The notes under the pieces are model-generated. The model saw only the letters and a list, made by a program, of their open reading frames with translations, did not search any database and had not been told where the DNA came from. From positions 62,001 to 126,000 of the forward strand of contig JAKFGP010000003.1 in NCBI GenBank assembly GCA_021502835.1: a DNA stretch of 64,000 nt, given 5' to 3'. Position numbers and translations under genes: made by a program. The DNA comes from Streptomyces thinghirensis (GTDB lineage: Bacteria > Actinomycetota > Actinomycetia > Streptomycetales > Streptomycetaceae). This document shows, piece after piece, positions 1 through 9,491 of the stretch; the first letter of the stretch is position 1, and each line of letters opens with the position of its first letter.

Positions 1-561
1 TCGCCCTGGGAGCCGGTGACCTCGACCGCTCCGGTGGCGGGCGGTGTGCCGTCCGTGGTGCCGTACACCTGGAACTCCCACAGCGAGTAGCCAGTCAGCC
101 CGCCGGACCGCTCGGTGCCCAGCATGCGCACGTAGCGGCCGGAGCCGGAGACGGCGACCTCGTCCGTGCCGCCGTCACCGCCGGTCACGGTCTTGAGGGT
201 CCGCCAGTCCGTGCCGTTGTCGGACGCCTGGATCTGGTAGCCCTGCCGTACGCGCCCTCCCAGGTCAGCACGGTCCGGCTGAGGTCGGCTCGTTGTCCGA
301 GGTCGACCTGGAACCATTGCGAGTCGCTCCACTGGCTGGCCCAGCGGGTGCCGGTGAGATTGCCGTCGACGGCCGCCGAGGGGGCGTATCCGTCGCCTTC
401 CTGGGACGAGGCGGTGGCGGGTTTCCCTGGGAGAGCAGGGTCTCCGCGGCCCGGGCGGGCGGGGCGGTGAGGGCGAGCGACGAGGCCACCAGCGCGCCGA
501 GGGCGAGCAGGGGGACGGCGCGGCGGGCGGCCGGTCCGCGGTACGAGAGGGCTGGGGACAC
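1..561 (-). CDS. Secreted F5/8 type C (discoidin) domain protein, 3' end outside window
   Basis: Reads leftward off the window edge, so only the N-terminus is present. A GTG start at 561 follows AGGAG. The first 40 residues or so form a Sec signal peptide (basic start, then LLALGALVASSLALTAPPARA). After it come a GKPATASSQE-like start and GRYVRMLGTERSGG and YSLWEFQVYGTT motifs, the hallmarks of a discoidin/CBM32 domain, which usually binds carbohydrate outside the cell. The frame is broken at least twice (near 250 and 430). The next gene upstream has a very similar domain, so the two look like paralogues. The catalytic part, if any, lies beyond the edge and the substrate cannot be judged. Confidence 0.75.
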
Positions 562-624
562 ATCTGCTCCTGGCGGGTTGGGGGAGAGCCGATGGGGCGG
601 GGCGGCGGGGGGCACCGCCGATGG

Positions 625-669
625 CCCCTCCGGGCCGGGGGTGCGGGGATGCGGCCCGGTCCGGAGGGG
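625..669 (-). terminator. Possible terminator of the upstream beta-helix gene
   Basis: CCCCTCCGG (625-633) and CCGGAGGGG (661-669) can pair around a 27-base GC-rich loop. It lies just after the stop of the gene ending at 695. There is no T tract, as is common in Streptomyces. The long loop makes this a weak call. Confidence 0.35.
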
Positions 670-694
670 GAGTTGGGACCGGCTGACGGCTCGG

Positions 695-2885
695 TCAGGG
701 GAAGGACACGACGGTGGACCGGCACGGTCGACGTGCCGGCCGGGACGGTGGAGGCGCCGGTGGTCGTTGATGACGTGGTTGTAGTGGCCCATGCCGCCGA
801 GGGAGACCACGGGAGGCTGTGGAACCTCACCCCCGGTTTGACGGGCGCCTTGAAGCCGCGGTCCTGGCGGATGGTCGGGTCGACGTTGTAGTTGCAGTAG
901 CTGCCCAGACCCCATGCCTCATGGGTGTCGACCGAGTCGTCGACCCGGTAGGCGGCGTACCCCTTGGTCGAACCGTTCTGGATGGCGGCCTGGTTGGGGG
1001 CGTCGTACGCCTTCTCGTTCTGGTAGAAGATCGTCCGGCCGCGTTCGCCGTACCACTCGACGTCGTACTTGTTGAAGTGCTCGACGAACAGCCCGGTGGC
1101 CAGTACGTCGTCGCCGTTGACGCGGACGCCGTAGTCGGCCCGGTTGGTCTCCCAGCCGACTCCCCTCGCCGTGGTCGGCCCGCCACACCCAGGTGTGGTC
1201 GATGATCGTGTCGTGGCTGTTGACCACCATGCTGGTGGTCGCCTCTGCCCGCGCCCGCGCCGCCGATGCGGATGTAGACGTCCTGCACGGTGGTCGGGTT
1301 CGCGGCGTGGTCGGTGGTGGCGCCCTGGTGGCCGATCTCCAGGAGCGTGGGGGAGTTGACCGGCCCGGCGTCGATGAGGAAGCCGGCGAGCTTCCCACGC
1401 CGTCCACGTCGGCGACCTTCATGGCGGTCACCCCGTTGTCCGGGATGATCGTGGCGAGGCCGAGGCCCAGCACGATGGTGTTCGCCCGGTTGACGTTGAT
1501 CGTCTGGTCGACGTGGTAGACGCCGGGGGGGTGAAGAGCAGGTGCAGGCCCTGGGCGAGGGGCGGTGTTGATGGTGGCGGCGGGCGCCGGGCTCGACGAC
1601 GTAGAACCTGTCCAGCGGGACCGACTCGCCCTGCGGGGTGCCGCTCGCCCAGGTGGTGCGCGGCGTTGGTGCGCTTGGCGGGGGCGAAGACCTTGTACTC
1701 GTCGCCGTCCAGGTAGAGGAAGGGCTTCTCGCGGGAGATCGGCGTCGTGTCGAGTGGTGTAGCGGGGCTCGGGGAAGCTGGTGGCGGGAGCGCCCTCGAC
1801 GCCTGAGAAGACCTGGTTCCAGACGCTGTTGGACCAGCCGCCGATGGAGCTGTCGCGGGTGTACCACTGCTGCTGCGAGTAGTTGCCGACCTGGCCGTCG
1901 ATCTTGCTGTCGGCGATGTAGCCGCCGCTGGCCCAGCCGTAGCCGTTGGGCGCGAGGTTGAGGCGCCGCCCTTGACGTGCATCCGGCGGAACGAGGCCGC
2001 CTGCGAGACCGCCCACCGGTTAGTGCCGTTGACCGGCTTCACGGCGAGGTTCTCCGCGCCGCGCCAGAAGTTCTGGGTGGCGTTGCCGTTGAACCAGCCG
2101 GCGTCGACGGTGATGTCGCCGTTGATCGTGGTGTCGTCGGGGCGCAGGCCGAGTCCGAGGACCTGGGTGTAGAAGCCGATCTGGGCGTTGAGGTTCTCGT
2201 AGGTGCCCGGCTTGAAGAGGAAGGCGTGCCGGCCGGAGCCGAACTGCGCCGACTCCTGCTCCTGGAAGACCTGGTCCAGCTTGGCCTGGATGCCGGGCGT
2301 GGACGGGTCGGAGACGTGCACGTTCGGGCCGAGGTCGCCGCCGCCCGGGATGACTGGCCCGGGTCGTCGCCGGTGGTGCCGAACACCTTGAACTCCCAGA
2401 GGAGTAGCCGTATCCGGTGGCGCGGGCGGTGCCGAGCATACGGACGTACCGGGCCGTGCCGGACACGTTCACGGTCTCCGTGCCACCGGCGCCGGTGGTG
2501 GTGGAGTAGGCCGTCGACCAGTCCGTGCCGTTCTGGGAGGTCCTCGATGCGGTACGACTTGGCGTAGGCGGCCTCCCAGCGCAGCTCGACCCGGTTGAGG
2601 AGGCGGGGGCGCCGAGGTCGACGCGGAGCCACTGCGCGGTCGGCGGCGGCGCTGGACCACGGGTGCCGTTGTCAGCGTCGACGGCACGCGGTCGCCGGGG
2701 TGCCGTAGTGCTCCTGGCTGGAGGCGGTGACCGGCTTGCCCTGGGACGGCGGCATGGGCGCGGCCCGGGCCTGCGCGGCGGGCAGGACGGCGAGCAAGGT
2801 GGCGGCCAGGGCGGTGACCAGGGACGCCGACGAGACCGCCGCGACGCGGGTCTGCGCGGACTGGCACCGCCGGGGTATGCCGACA
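695..2885 (-). CDS. Secreted discoidin plus right-handed beta-helix protein (frameshifted)
   Basis: Joining minus-strand frames gives a protein of about 720 residues. It has a signal peptide (VAAVSSASLVTALAATLLAV), then a discoidin domain (ARYVRMLGTARATG, WEFKVFGTT), then a long repetitive region with repeated short turns such as NGDITVDAGWFNGN, GGYIADSKIDGQVG and VHVDQTINVNRANT typical of pectate-lyase-like parallel beta-helices. It ends with a short VPAGTSTVPVHVVSFP segment and TGA at 695. The start is not resolved: AAGGAG lies near 2,907 but the frame is broken before any clear start codon. Such proteins are often annotated vaguely as coagulation factor 5/8 domain proteins. A role in extracellular polysaccharide binding or cleavage is inferred; I cannot name the substrate. 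At least six frame breaks are present. Confidence 0.7.
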
Positions 2886-3210
2886 GTGGGCGCCGGAGAG
2901 ACTCCTTGACACGGGAGGGGTGGGGAGAGTCGCTTCTCCGGCACCTTGCCCGCCCTGCCGGTCGCGGTCAAGGTTCCTCGCACCGGCTTTTCTTTTGGCT
3001 TTATTAAGTACGGTCGGCAGATCCCTTCCCGCTGCGACCGGGTGCTGCTCCGGCCCGTGTCGCCGGGCGGCACCCATCCCGCGCACCTTCCCCCCCACTC
3101 CGGCCCACGCTGATCGTCGAGGTGCGGGGTAGGGGGCGGTGTGGTCGGGCCCATTTGACCTTCACACGGCGACAAGGTCTTCACTGTGGCCAGGAGGTGG
3201 TCCCGACGAC
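2886..3210. other. Intergenic region with divergent promoters
   Basis: This spacer separates the leftward beta-helix gene from the rightward HEAT gene. Its one striking part is an AT-rich stretch at 2,990-3,008 (CTTTTCTTTTGGCTTTATTAA), unusual in this GC context and probably promoter DNA for the leftward gene. CAGGAGG at 3,191 is the ribosome site of the gene at 3,211. No coding region is recognisable. Confidence 0.4.
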
Positions 3211-3881
3211 ATGTCGAAACAGGACAGGGATACCAGAGCAGGCCATTCCGGAGGCTGGAGGACGTCAGCCCGTCAGTGCGGCTGCGGGCGGCGCTGGGAG
3301 TCGGAACGGCCCCCGACCCGCGTGTTCGTCGGCAAGCTCGTCGAACGATGCGCGGTCGAGCCGGAGTTCTACGTGCGCGACATGCTCACCCTGTGAGCAC
3401 TCGCGCGGCACCCCGTCCTCCGGTGACGCTCCCGGCGCTGCTGCACGAGAGTCCGCTCGGAGCGCGCGCAGGCACGAAGCAGGCCCCTGCACACGCTCTC
3501 CAAGATCGGGGACCTGGCAGGCGTGGTCGGCGATCACACGGGCGCTGCTGTCCGACGCCGACGACGAGGTGGCGCGGAGCGCCTGGCGGGCAGCGGTCGT
3601 GCTCGTGCCCCGAGGGTGAAGAGCCCGGGCTGGCCACGGTGTTGGCCACACAGCTCGGGCGCGGCGAACGGGAGACGCCGCTGAGCCTCAGCAGGGCGCT
3701 GATCGCGCTCGGAGAGGTGATCGTGCCGCCCCTGCGTGCCGCGACGACGGATCTCGACCCCCTGGTGTGCCGGCACGCGATGGCCACGGAACGGCTGTTG
3801 CGCGACCCGGATGCCGGGTTCGAGTTCGCGATCGAGGAGGCGAAGCGCATCGTGGTCCTGGGCAGGACGAGCCAGGGGTGA
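3211..3881 (+). CDS. HEAT-repeat protein
   Basis: ATG at 3,211 follows CAGGAGG. Joined frames give about 220 residues made of helical pairs: DVSPSVRLRAALGVG, LVERCAVEPEFYVRDMLT, LSKIGDLQAWSAITRALLSD, DADDEVARSAWRAAVVLVP, ALIALGEVIVPPLRAATTD, LDPLVCRHAMATERLL. This periodic pattern is that of HEAT (PBS-lyase-like) repeats, a protein-protein interaction scaffold. It stops at 3,881, 10 bases before a MerR regulator that itself carries HEAT repeats, so the two probably form one transcription unit and may act together. Biochemical role unknown. Frame breaks occur near 3,240, 3,320, 3,400 and 3,610. Confidence 0.7.
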
Positions 3882-3891
3882 CAGGTCAGGA

Positions 3892-4908
3892 GTGACAGGC
3901 AGTGTTGATCAGAGTGATGTGGCGCGGCGGTCCGGGGTCAGCGCCCGCATGCTCAGGCATTACGACTCGCTCGGCCTGGTGCGGCCGACGGGTCGTACCG
4001 ACGCCGGCTATCGCGACTACTCCGACGAGGACATCCGGCGGATCTTCCATGTCGAGAGCCTGCGGTCACTGGGCCTGTCACTGCGCGAAGTCGGGCGCGC
4101 GCTGGACGAGCCCGGTTTCACGCCCGCGCAGCTCGTCGGCGACCTCGTCCGGCAGACGCGGAACGCATCGTGGCCGAGATGGAGCTGCTCACGCGACTGG
4201 ACCGGATCGAGCCGCGGAGCCCGCCGGCTGGGAGGACGTTCTCCAGACCGTGGCTCTCCTGCAGGCACTGGGGTCGAAGAGCGCGGCGACGCGCCAGCGC
4301 GCGGCCCTGTCCTCGACCGAAGAGGCCCCGGTGCCGGTGGAGGCACTGGTCGAGGCGGCGCTGACCGAGACGGACCCGAACGTCGCCGGGGCCCTCCGCT
4401 GGGCTCTGGCGCGATCGGGCGATGCGGACTCGCGCTGCTGGCGCCGGGACTCGCCGCCCGGGACGCCGAGGTGCGCGAACGTGCCGTCCGGTCCATCGCC
4501 GAGATCCCGGACGATGCGGCGACCACACCGCTAGGACGAACTCGCGGGCTCCGCGCTCGACCGGACCGCGGCGCGCGGACGGCTGTGGCGCTCGGGGGCG
4601 CGCGGGGTGGCCGACGCGGTGCCGACGCTCGTCGACATGGTCGTCGACGAGGCGAACGACGTCGACGCGGCCGACGTGCTGGGCGCGCTGGCGCTCGACC
4701 CGGCGCTGGCGGACCGGATCGCCACCGGGCTCGTCGACCGCCTCACGCCGGGCACCGCCGGATCATCCGCACGTCGACCACCGACACAGGCGCTCGCGGA
4801 CATCCGGCACGACGGCGTCCGGGCCCTCGCGGAGCTGTCGCACGACGAGGACCGTGCCGGAGCGCTCACCGCGGCGGCCGTGCTCAAGCGCTGCGCGACG
4901 CGCGGTAG
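3892..4908 (+). CDS. MerR-family regulator fused to HEAT repeats
   Basis: The N-terminal 100 residues are a MerR DNA-binding domain: SDVARRSGVSARMLRHYDSL (helix-turn-helix), GLVRPTGRTDAGYRDYSDED (wing), then RIFHVESLRSLGLSLREVGR and a dimer helix. The remainder (from about 4,230) is a run of alpha-helical repeats such as ALRWALARSGDAGLALLAPG, RDAEVRERAVRSIAEIPDD and DVLGALALDPALAD, i.e. HEAT repeats in place of a small-molecule effector domain. It ends in VLKLRDAR at 4,908. The start is taken as GTG at 3,892, just after the upstream HEAT gene. At least five single-base breaks interrupt the frame. The stimulus is unknown; the helical repeats suggest control through a protein partner, perhaps the HEAT protein next door. 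Confidence 0.75.
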   Translation: MTGSVDQSDVARRSGVSARMLRHYDSLGLVRPTGRTDAGYRDYSDEDIRRIFHVESLRSLGLSLREVGRALDEPGFTPAQLVGDLVRQTRNASWPRWSCSRDWTGSSRGARRLGGRSPDRGSPAGTGVEERGDAPARGPVLDRRGPGAGGGTGRGGADRDGPERRRGPPLGSGAIGRCGLALLAPGLAARDAEVRERAVRSIAEIPDDAATTPLGRTRGLRARPDRGARTAVALGGARGGRRGADARRHGRRRGERRRRGRRAGRAGARPGAGGPDRHRARRPPHAGHRRIIRTSTTDTGARGHPARRRPGPRGAVARRGPCRSAHRGGRAQALRDAR

Positions 4909-4966
4909 CGGATGTCTGCGGTTCGCCACCGGCGGTGGGCGCGGGCGGCACGTTGTCTCGGTGGCG

Positions 4967-5180
4967 GCGTCGCCGGGGCCGCACGGGCCGCCGGGCCGCC
5001 TCGGGCCGCACTGGCGGCACCGGCCGCATCGGCCGCACGGGTGGCGTCGGCGGCACCGGCCGCACGGGTCGCCACAGGTCGCATTGGGTCGCAAGGGCCG
5101 CACCGGCGGCACGGGCGGCGTCGGTGGCACGGGTCGCACGGCCGTACCGGCGGCGCCGCCCGCACGCCGGCACCGCTCGC
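4967..5180. repeat. Degenerate GC-rich triplet repeat tract
   Basis: About 210 bases built almost entirely from triplets such as GGC, CGC, ACG, GTC and GCC, with recurring blocks like GGCACCGGCCGCA and GGTCGCACGGG. It lies between the convergent ends of the MerR gene (4,908) and the LacI gene (5,205). All six frames are open or nearly so because of the composition, but none looks like a real gene. It may be a slippage-generated expansion. Confidence 0.6.
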
Positions 5181-5204
5181 ACCGCCCGCGACCGGCAGGT
5201 CCCC

Positions 5205-6271
5205 TCACGCGTCCGCGCCGACCGTCTCCGTCGCGACCCCGCGCTGCCCCCGTCGCGCCGTGCTCTGCCGTACGACGAGACGTCGCCAGTTCCATGCGCT
5301 GGGCGGCTCCGGGGGGGGTCGTCCGGGCGGAAGAGCATGCGGGTCGCCGCCTCGGCCATGTGCCGCATTGGCTGGTGGACCGTGGTCAGCGGGCCCGACC
5401 ACTGGGCCAGCGGTACGTCGTCGTAGCCGACCACCGAGAGGTCCTCCGGCACGCTCAACCCCCAAAGCCGAGCCGCCTCCAGGACACCGAGCGCCTGGAG
5501 GTCGCTGTCCCGCGAAGACGGCCGTCGGCCGGTGGGGTCGCCCAGCGGGTCCATGGCGTGCTCGAAGCCGCTCCGCACCCGGAAGTCGCCGAAGCGGACG
5601 AGACGCGGGTCGACCGCCAGGCCCGCCATGGTCATGGCCGAGCGGTACCCGTCGAGACGGGCCAGTGAGCACAGCATGTCCTCGGGCCCGGTGTGATCGC
5701 GACGCGCTCGTGTCCGTGGTCGGTGAGATGGCGCGTCGCCGCGAGCCCTCCGGCCCAGTTGGCGGAGCCCACGGACGGTACGTCGGGACCGGGGTCGCCG
5801 GCCGGGTCGACGATGACGAAGGGGATGCCCCGCGATCCGAGCCGGTGCTCACCTCCGCGGGAGCGACGAGAAGACCAGCACGACACCCAGCGGCCTGCGT
5901 CGGAGCACCCCCTCGACCCAGCCGGGGGCGGGTGCATGCCGGGTGCCGCTCCTGGTGAGTACCACGGTCGCTCGGTTGGCCTTGGCGACGTTCTCCACGC
6001 CCCGGACGAGTTCCATCGCCCAGACGCTGTCCAACTCGTGGAAGACGAGTTCGACGAGCGGGGGGCGCGGTGGGCTGAGGTCCGGCGGCGGTAGCCGTGG
6101 ACCTCCAGAAGCCGCTCCACCCCTGGCCCGGGTGAGGCTGGAGACATCCGAACGACCGCTGAGGACCTTCGAAACTGTCGGAGGGGAGACCCCCGCTTCT
6201 TTCGCCACCTCGGCCAGCGTCACCCTGGCGCCCACCCCAACTTCACCGTGCATACAGGCAGGGTAGGTCAT
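5205..6271 (-). CDS. bxlR: LacI-family repressor of the adjacent xylo-oligosaccharide operon
   Basis: Joined frames give about 345 residues. The N-terminus is a LacI headpiece: RVTLAEVAKEAGVSPPTVSK followed by VLSGRSDVSS and RVERLLEVHGYRRR. The sugar-binding core has GIPFVIVDPAGDPGPDVPSV, GGLAATRHLTDHGHERVA, and near the C-terminus LSVVGYDDVPLAQWSGPLTT followed by VHQPMRHMAEAATRML, which match the family well. It is divergent from the transporter/GH3 operon starting at 6,392, with a CGAAACTTTCG palindrome between them, so it very probably represses that operon until a xylo-oligosaccharide binds. The symbol follows the bxlR-bxlEFGA arrangement known in Streptomyces and is inferred from context. 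The central part (5,850-6,130) is the most damaged. Confidence 0.75.
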
Positions 6272-6310
6272 GCGATCGATAACGTTTTGAGTCCGGCACC
6301 CGCACGGCCA

Positions 6311-6338
6311 TTGACCGGAAATCCCGACTGACTTTACT
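6311..6338 (+). promoter_or_regulatory. Candidate promoter of the bxl-type operon
   Basis: TTGACC (6,311-6,316) and TTTACT (6,333-6,338) are 16 bases apart and lie 54 bases before the first gene. The -35 is good, the -10 moderate. The palindromic operator at 6,370 lies downstream, where a bound repressor would block elongation. A second symmetrical AACGTT core at 6,281-6,286 may be a further LacI-type site. Confidence 0.45.
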
Positions 6339-6369
6339 GTCCGACAGCATGGACTTTCGGTGATGGTGT

Positions 6370-6380
6370 CGAAACTTTCG
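6370..6380. promoter_or_regulatory. CGAAACTTTCG operator
   Basis: A perfect 11-base palindrome, CGAAA-C-TTTCG, 12 bases before the start codon of the solute-binding protein. This sequence type is, as I recall, the element found upstream of Streptomyces xylanase and xylosidase genes and bound by the LacI-type xylan regulator. A partial copy, ACTTTCG, lies at 6,353-6,359. Confidence 0.7.
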
Positions 6381-6391
6381 AAAGGCGAACG

Positions 6392-7697
6392 ATGAAGACA
6401 CGTGCGCGCTTGCCCAGACTGGTCGCCACCGGCGTGACGCTCGCCCTGGCGCTGAGCCTGTCGGCCTGCGGTGACGGGAACGGCGGGGCGTCGTCGACGA
6501 CGGCGAGTCCATGTCCTGGTCTACGGGGACGCCACCAACAAGGTCGAACAGCGGATCGTCGACACCTTCAACAAGACGTCCGACGTCAAGGCGGTGCTCG
6601 ACACCATCCCCGGTGCCGACTACCAGAAGAAGCTCCAGACGATCATCAACACCCCCCCCAGGCTCCGGACGTCTTCTTCAACTGGGGCGGCGGCAGCATC
6701 AGGCTGTTCGTCAAGGCCGATCTGCTGCTGCCGCTCGACGACTTCATCAAGAAGAACCCGGACCTGAAGCAGAAGTTCCTGCCGTCCGTCTTCGACAGCG
6801 CCGTCGTCGACGGCAAGCCGTACGGCATCCCGATGCGCGGCACCCAGCCGGTCCTGCTCTTCCACAACAAGCAGGTCCTCGACGAGGCGGGCGGTCGAGC
6901 CCCGAAGACCTGGGACGAGCTGCTCGACGCGGTGGAGAAGCTCAGGGACGAGGGCGTCACGCCGATCGCGCTCGGCGGCGGCGACGTCTGGCCCACCCAG
7001 ATGTGGTTCCAGTACCTCTACGACCGCATCGCCGGCCCGGAGCTGTTCGCGAAGGCCGTCGGGGGCGACAAGAGCGCCTGGGAGAGCGCGGACAGCAAGA
7101 AGGCCCTGGACATGATCAAGGAGCTGGTCGACACCGGCGCCTTCGGCAGGAACTACGACTCCGTCAAGTACACCAACGGCGGCTCGGTCCAGCTGGTGGC
7201 CTCGGGCAAGGCCGGCTTCGAGCTGATGGGCTCCTGGTACTACTCCCAGCAGCTGACGGACCACCAGGAGTTCGCCGAGAAGGACCTCGGCTACACCGCC
7301 TTCCCGGGCCGTCGAGGGAGGCAAGGGCGACCCGGCCAACGTCGCCGGCAACACCAACAACTACTACTCGGTGATAAGAAGACCGAGCGCCCGGGAGGCC
7401 GTCGCCGAGTTCCTGAAGCTCATGTACTCCGACGACTTCGTCAAGGCGCAGTTGGACATCGGCAACCTGCCGACCACGACCAACACCGACGAGTTCATCG
7501 AGACCTCGGCCACCCCCGAGTACTCGCGCTTCCAGTACGACCTCGTCGCCGACGCCCCGTCGTTCCAGCTGTCCTGGGACCAGGCGTACCCGCAGAAGGC
7601 GAGTTCGGACATGCACAAGGCCGTCCAGCAGTTCTTCAACGGACAGCTCGACACGGACGGCTTCATCAAGGCCATGCAGGCCCTCCCGACCGAGTGA
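6392..7697 (+). CDS. bxlE: Sugar ABC transporter substrate-binding lipoprotein
   Basis: ATG at 6,392 after AAAGG. A lipoprotein signal peptide runs to the lipobox LSACGDG (Cys about residue 28), so the protein is anchored outside the membrane. The body has the extracellular solute-binding family 1 fold: VLVYGDATNKVEQRIVDTFN, DVFFNWGGGSIRLFVKADLL, GKPYGIPMRGTQPVLLFHNK, YDRIAGPELFAKAVGGDKSA. It ends ALPTE at 7,697. It is the first gene of a four-gene operon with two permeases and a GH3 enzyme; no ATPase is encoded, as usual in Streptomyces where MsiK serves many sugar transporters. Xylobiose or a related oligosaccharide is the inferred ligand. Breaks near 6,515, 6,655, 7,310 and 7,390. Confidence 0.85.
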
Positions 7698-7707
7698 CGA
7701 ACGGCTC

Positions 7708-8669
7708 ATGACCACACAGATCACGAGCGCCCGGCCGGCCGCCGGACCCCGCAAGGAGTCCCGGCGGCGACCGCCCGCCTCGTCCGCAACGAAGGTAGGC
7801 CGCCCGGGCTTCGCCTGGGCGCTGCCCGCCCGCGGTGTTCTTCGCCCTCTCGCGATCGTCCCGCTGATCATGGTGGCGGTGCTGTCCTTCATGAGCTGGG
7901 ACGGGATCAGCCCGCCCGAGTTCGTCGGCACGGACAACTGGTCGCGCCTCATCGACGACCCGGTCATGCTCAAGAGCATCTGGCTGACCCTGCTGCTGAC
8001 CGCGCTCGGCGTGGTCCTCCAGACCCCGCTGAGCATCCTGCTCGGCGTCTGGGCCGCCGGTCACCAGCGCAACCGGGCCGTCCTGTCGGTCATCTACTTC
8101 ATCCCGCTGCTGCTGTCCGCGACGGCCGTCTCGGTGCTGTGGCGGGCGCTGCTCGACCTGAACTTCGGCATCCCCGCCGACGCCACCTGGCTGTTCGGCG
8201 ACGGCAACCTGTTCGGTGAACAGGCCACCGCCATCGGGGTGCTGGCGTTCGTCAGCACCTGGCAGTTCACCCCGTTCCACACGCTGATCTACCAGGGCGC
8301 CGCCCGCGCGGTCCCGCAGGTGCTGTACCAGGCGGCGGAGATCGACGGGGCGGGCCGCTACCGGCAGGTCTCTTCCACATCACCCTCGCCGCAGCTGCGC
8401 ACCTCCATGGTCACCTCGATGATCCTGATGATCGTCGGTGGTCTGACCACGTTCGAGACGATCCTCATCCTGACCCAGGGCGGCCCCGGCACCGACACCA
8501 CCATCAGCGCCTACTACATGTACGACAAGGCGTTCAAGAGCTTCGACTACGGCACCGGCTCCGCGATCGCCCTGGGCCCTGGTCGTCGCGGCCACGATCA
8601 TCTCGCTGATCGTCGTCCGGGGTCTCCGGCTACGACAAGATGCGCAGTTCCGCGGAGGGTGTGTCATGA
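7708..8669 (+). CDS. bxlF: Sugar ABC transporter permease (MalF-like)
   Basis: A membrane protein of about 320 residues with six predicted helices, including AIVPLIMVAVLSFMSW, WLTLLLTALGVVLQTPLSIL, VIYFIPLLLSATAVSVLWRA and SMILMIVGGLTTFETILILT. The EAA loop that contacts the ATPase reads QAAEIDGAGRYRQ (about 8,331-8,370). It starts 10 bases after the binding-protein gene and its TGA overlaps the next start (ATGA at 8,666). Breaks near 7,830, 8,370 and 8,580 shift the frame; the repaired sequence is a normal family member. Confidence 0.85.
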
Positions 8670-9491
8670 GGCGCCGACCGAACTAGCGTGGCCGGCGCGG
8701 GCTCGCTAGTCTGGCTGGTCCTGGTCGGCCTGCCGCTGTACGTGATGCTCGCCGCGACCCTGCGCACCCGTCAGGACTACGCCGAGAAACGGCCCGGTCT
8801 CCATCCCGGCCAGCTTCACGCTGGACAATCCACACCGGCGCCTTCGACTCGGGCTTCGGCCAGTACTTCTTCACACACTGGTCGTCACCGCCAGCGTGAT
8901 CGGCATCGTGCTGCTGCTCGTTCCACCGCTCGCCTACGCGCGATCGTCCGCAGCCGCGGCAGAACCACGTCGGCGATCTTCCGGCTGTTCCTGCTCGGCC
9001 TCGCCATCCCGGCCCAGGCGGTGATCGTGCCGATGTTCTACCTGATCAGCGAGGCCGGACTGTACGACAACCTGCTCGGCGTCATCCTGCCCACGGCCGC
9101 GTTCTGCCTGCCGATGTCGGCGCTGATCCTCAGCGGCGCGATGCGTGACATCTCCCCGGAGCTGTACGAGGCCATGGCGATGGGACGGCGCGAGCCCGCG
9201 GCGCATGTTCTTCCAGCTCGTCATGCCGCTGTCCCGGCGGGAGTGTCCACGATCGTGGTGTTCTCGGCGCTCCAGGCGTGGAACGGCCCCTGTTCCCGCT
9301 CGTCCTGACCCAGTCCGACTCCACCAAGGTGGTCACCCTGGGTCTGTACAACTTCCAGACCGCGCACGGCATCGACATCCCCGGTCTGCTGGGAGCCGTG
9401 GTGCTGTCCACGCTGGTGCCCATCCTGCTCGTCTACCTGTTCGCCCGTCGCGCCCTGGTCCAGGGCCTGATGGGCGATCGGAGGAAAGTGA
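8666..9491 (+). CDS. bxlG: Sugar ABC transporter permease (MalG-like)
   Basis: Second permease, about 275 residues. Helices include VWLVLVGLPLYVMLAATL, FRLFLLGLAIPAQAVIVPMF and LLGVILPTAAFCLPMSALIL; the EAA loop is ELYEAMAMDGASPRRMFF (about 9,160-9,210). The C-terminus is AVVLSTLVPILLVYLFARRA with GLMG and a stop at 9,489-9,491 overlapping the next GTG. It pairs with the previous permease to form the membrane channel. Frameshifts lie near 8,685, 8,790, 8,830, 8,930, 9,185 and 9,290. Confidence 0.85.

Noticed and set aside
4909..5204. Coding sequence in the triplet repeat tract.
   Set aside because: All frames are open because of composition, no start with a ribosome site is convincing, and no domain is recognisable.
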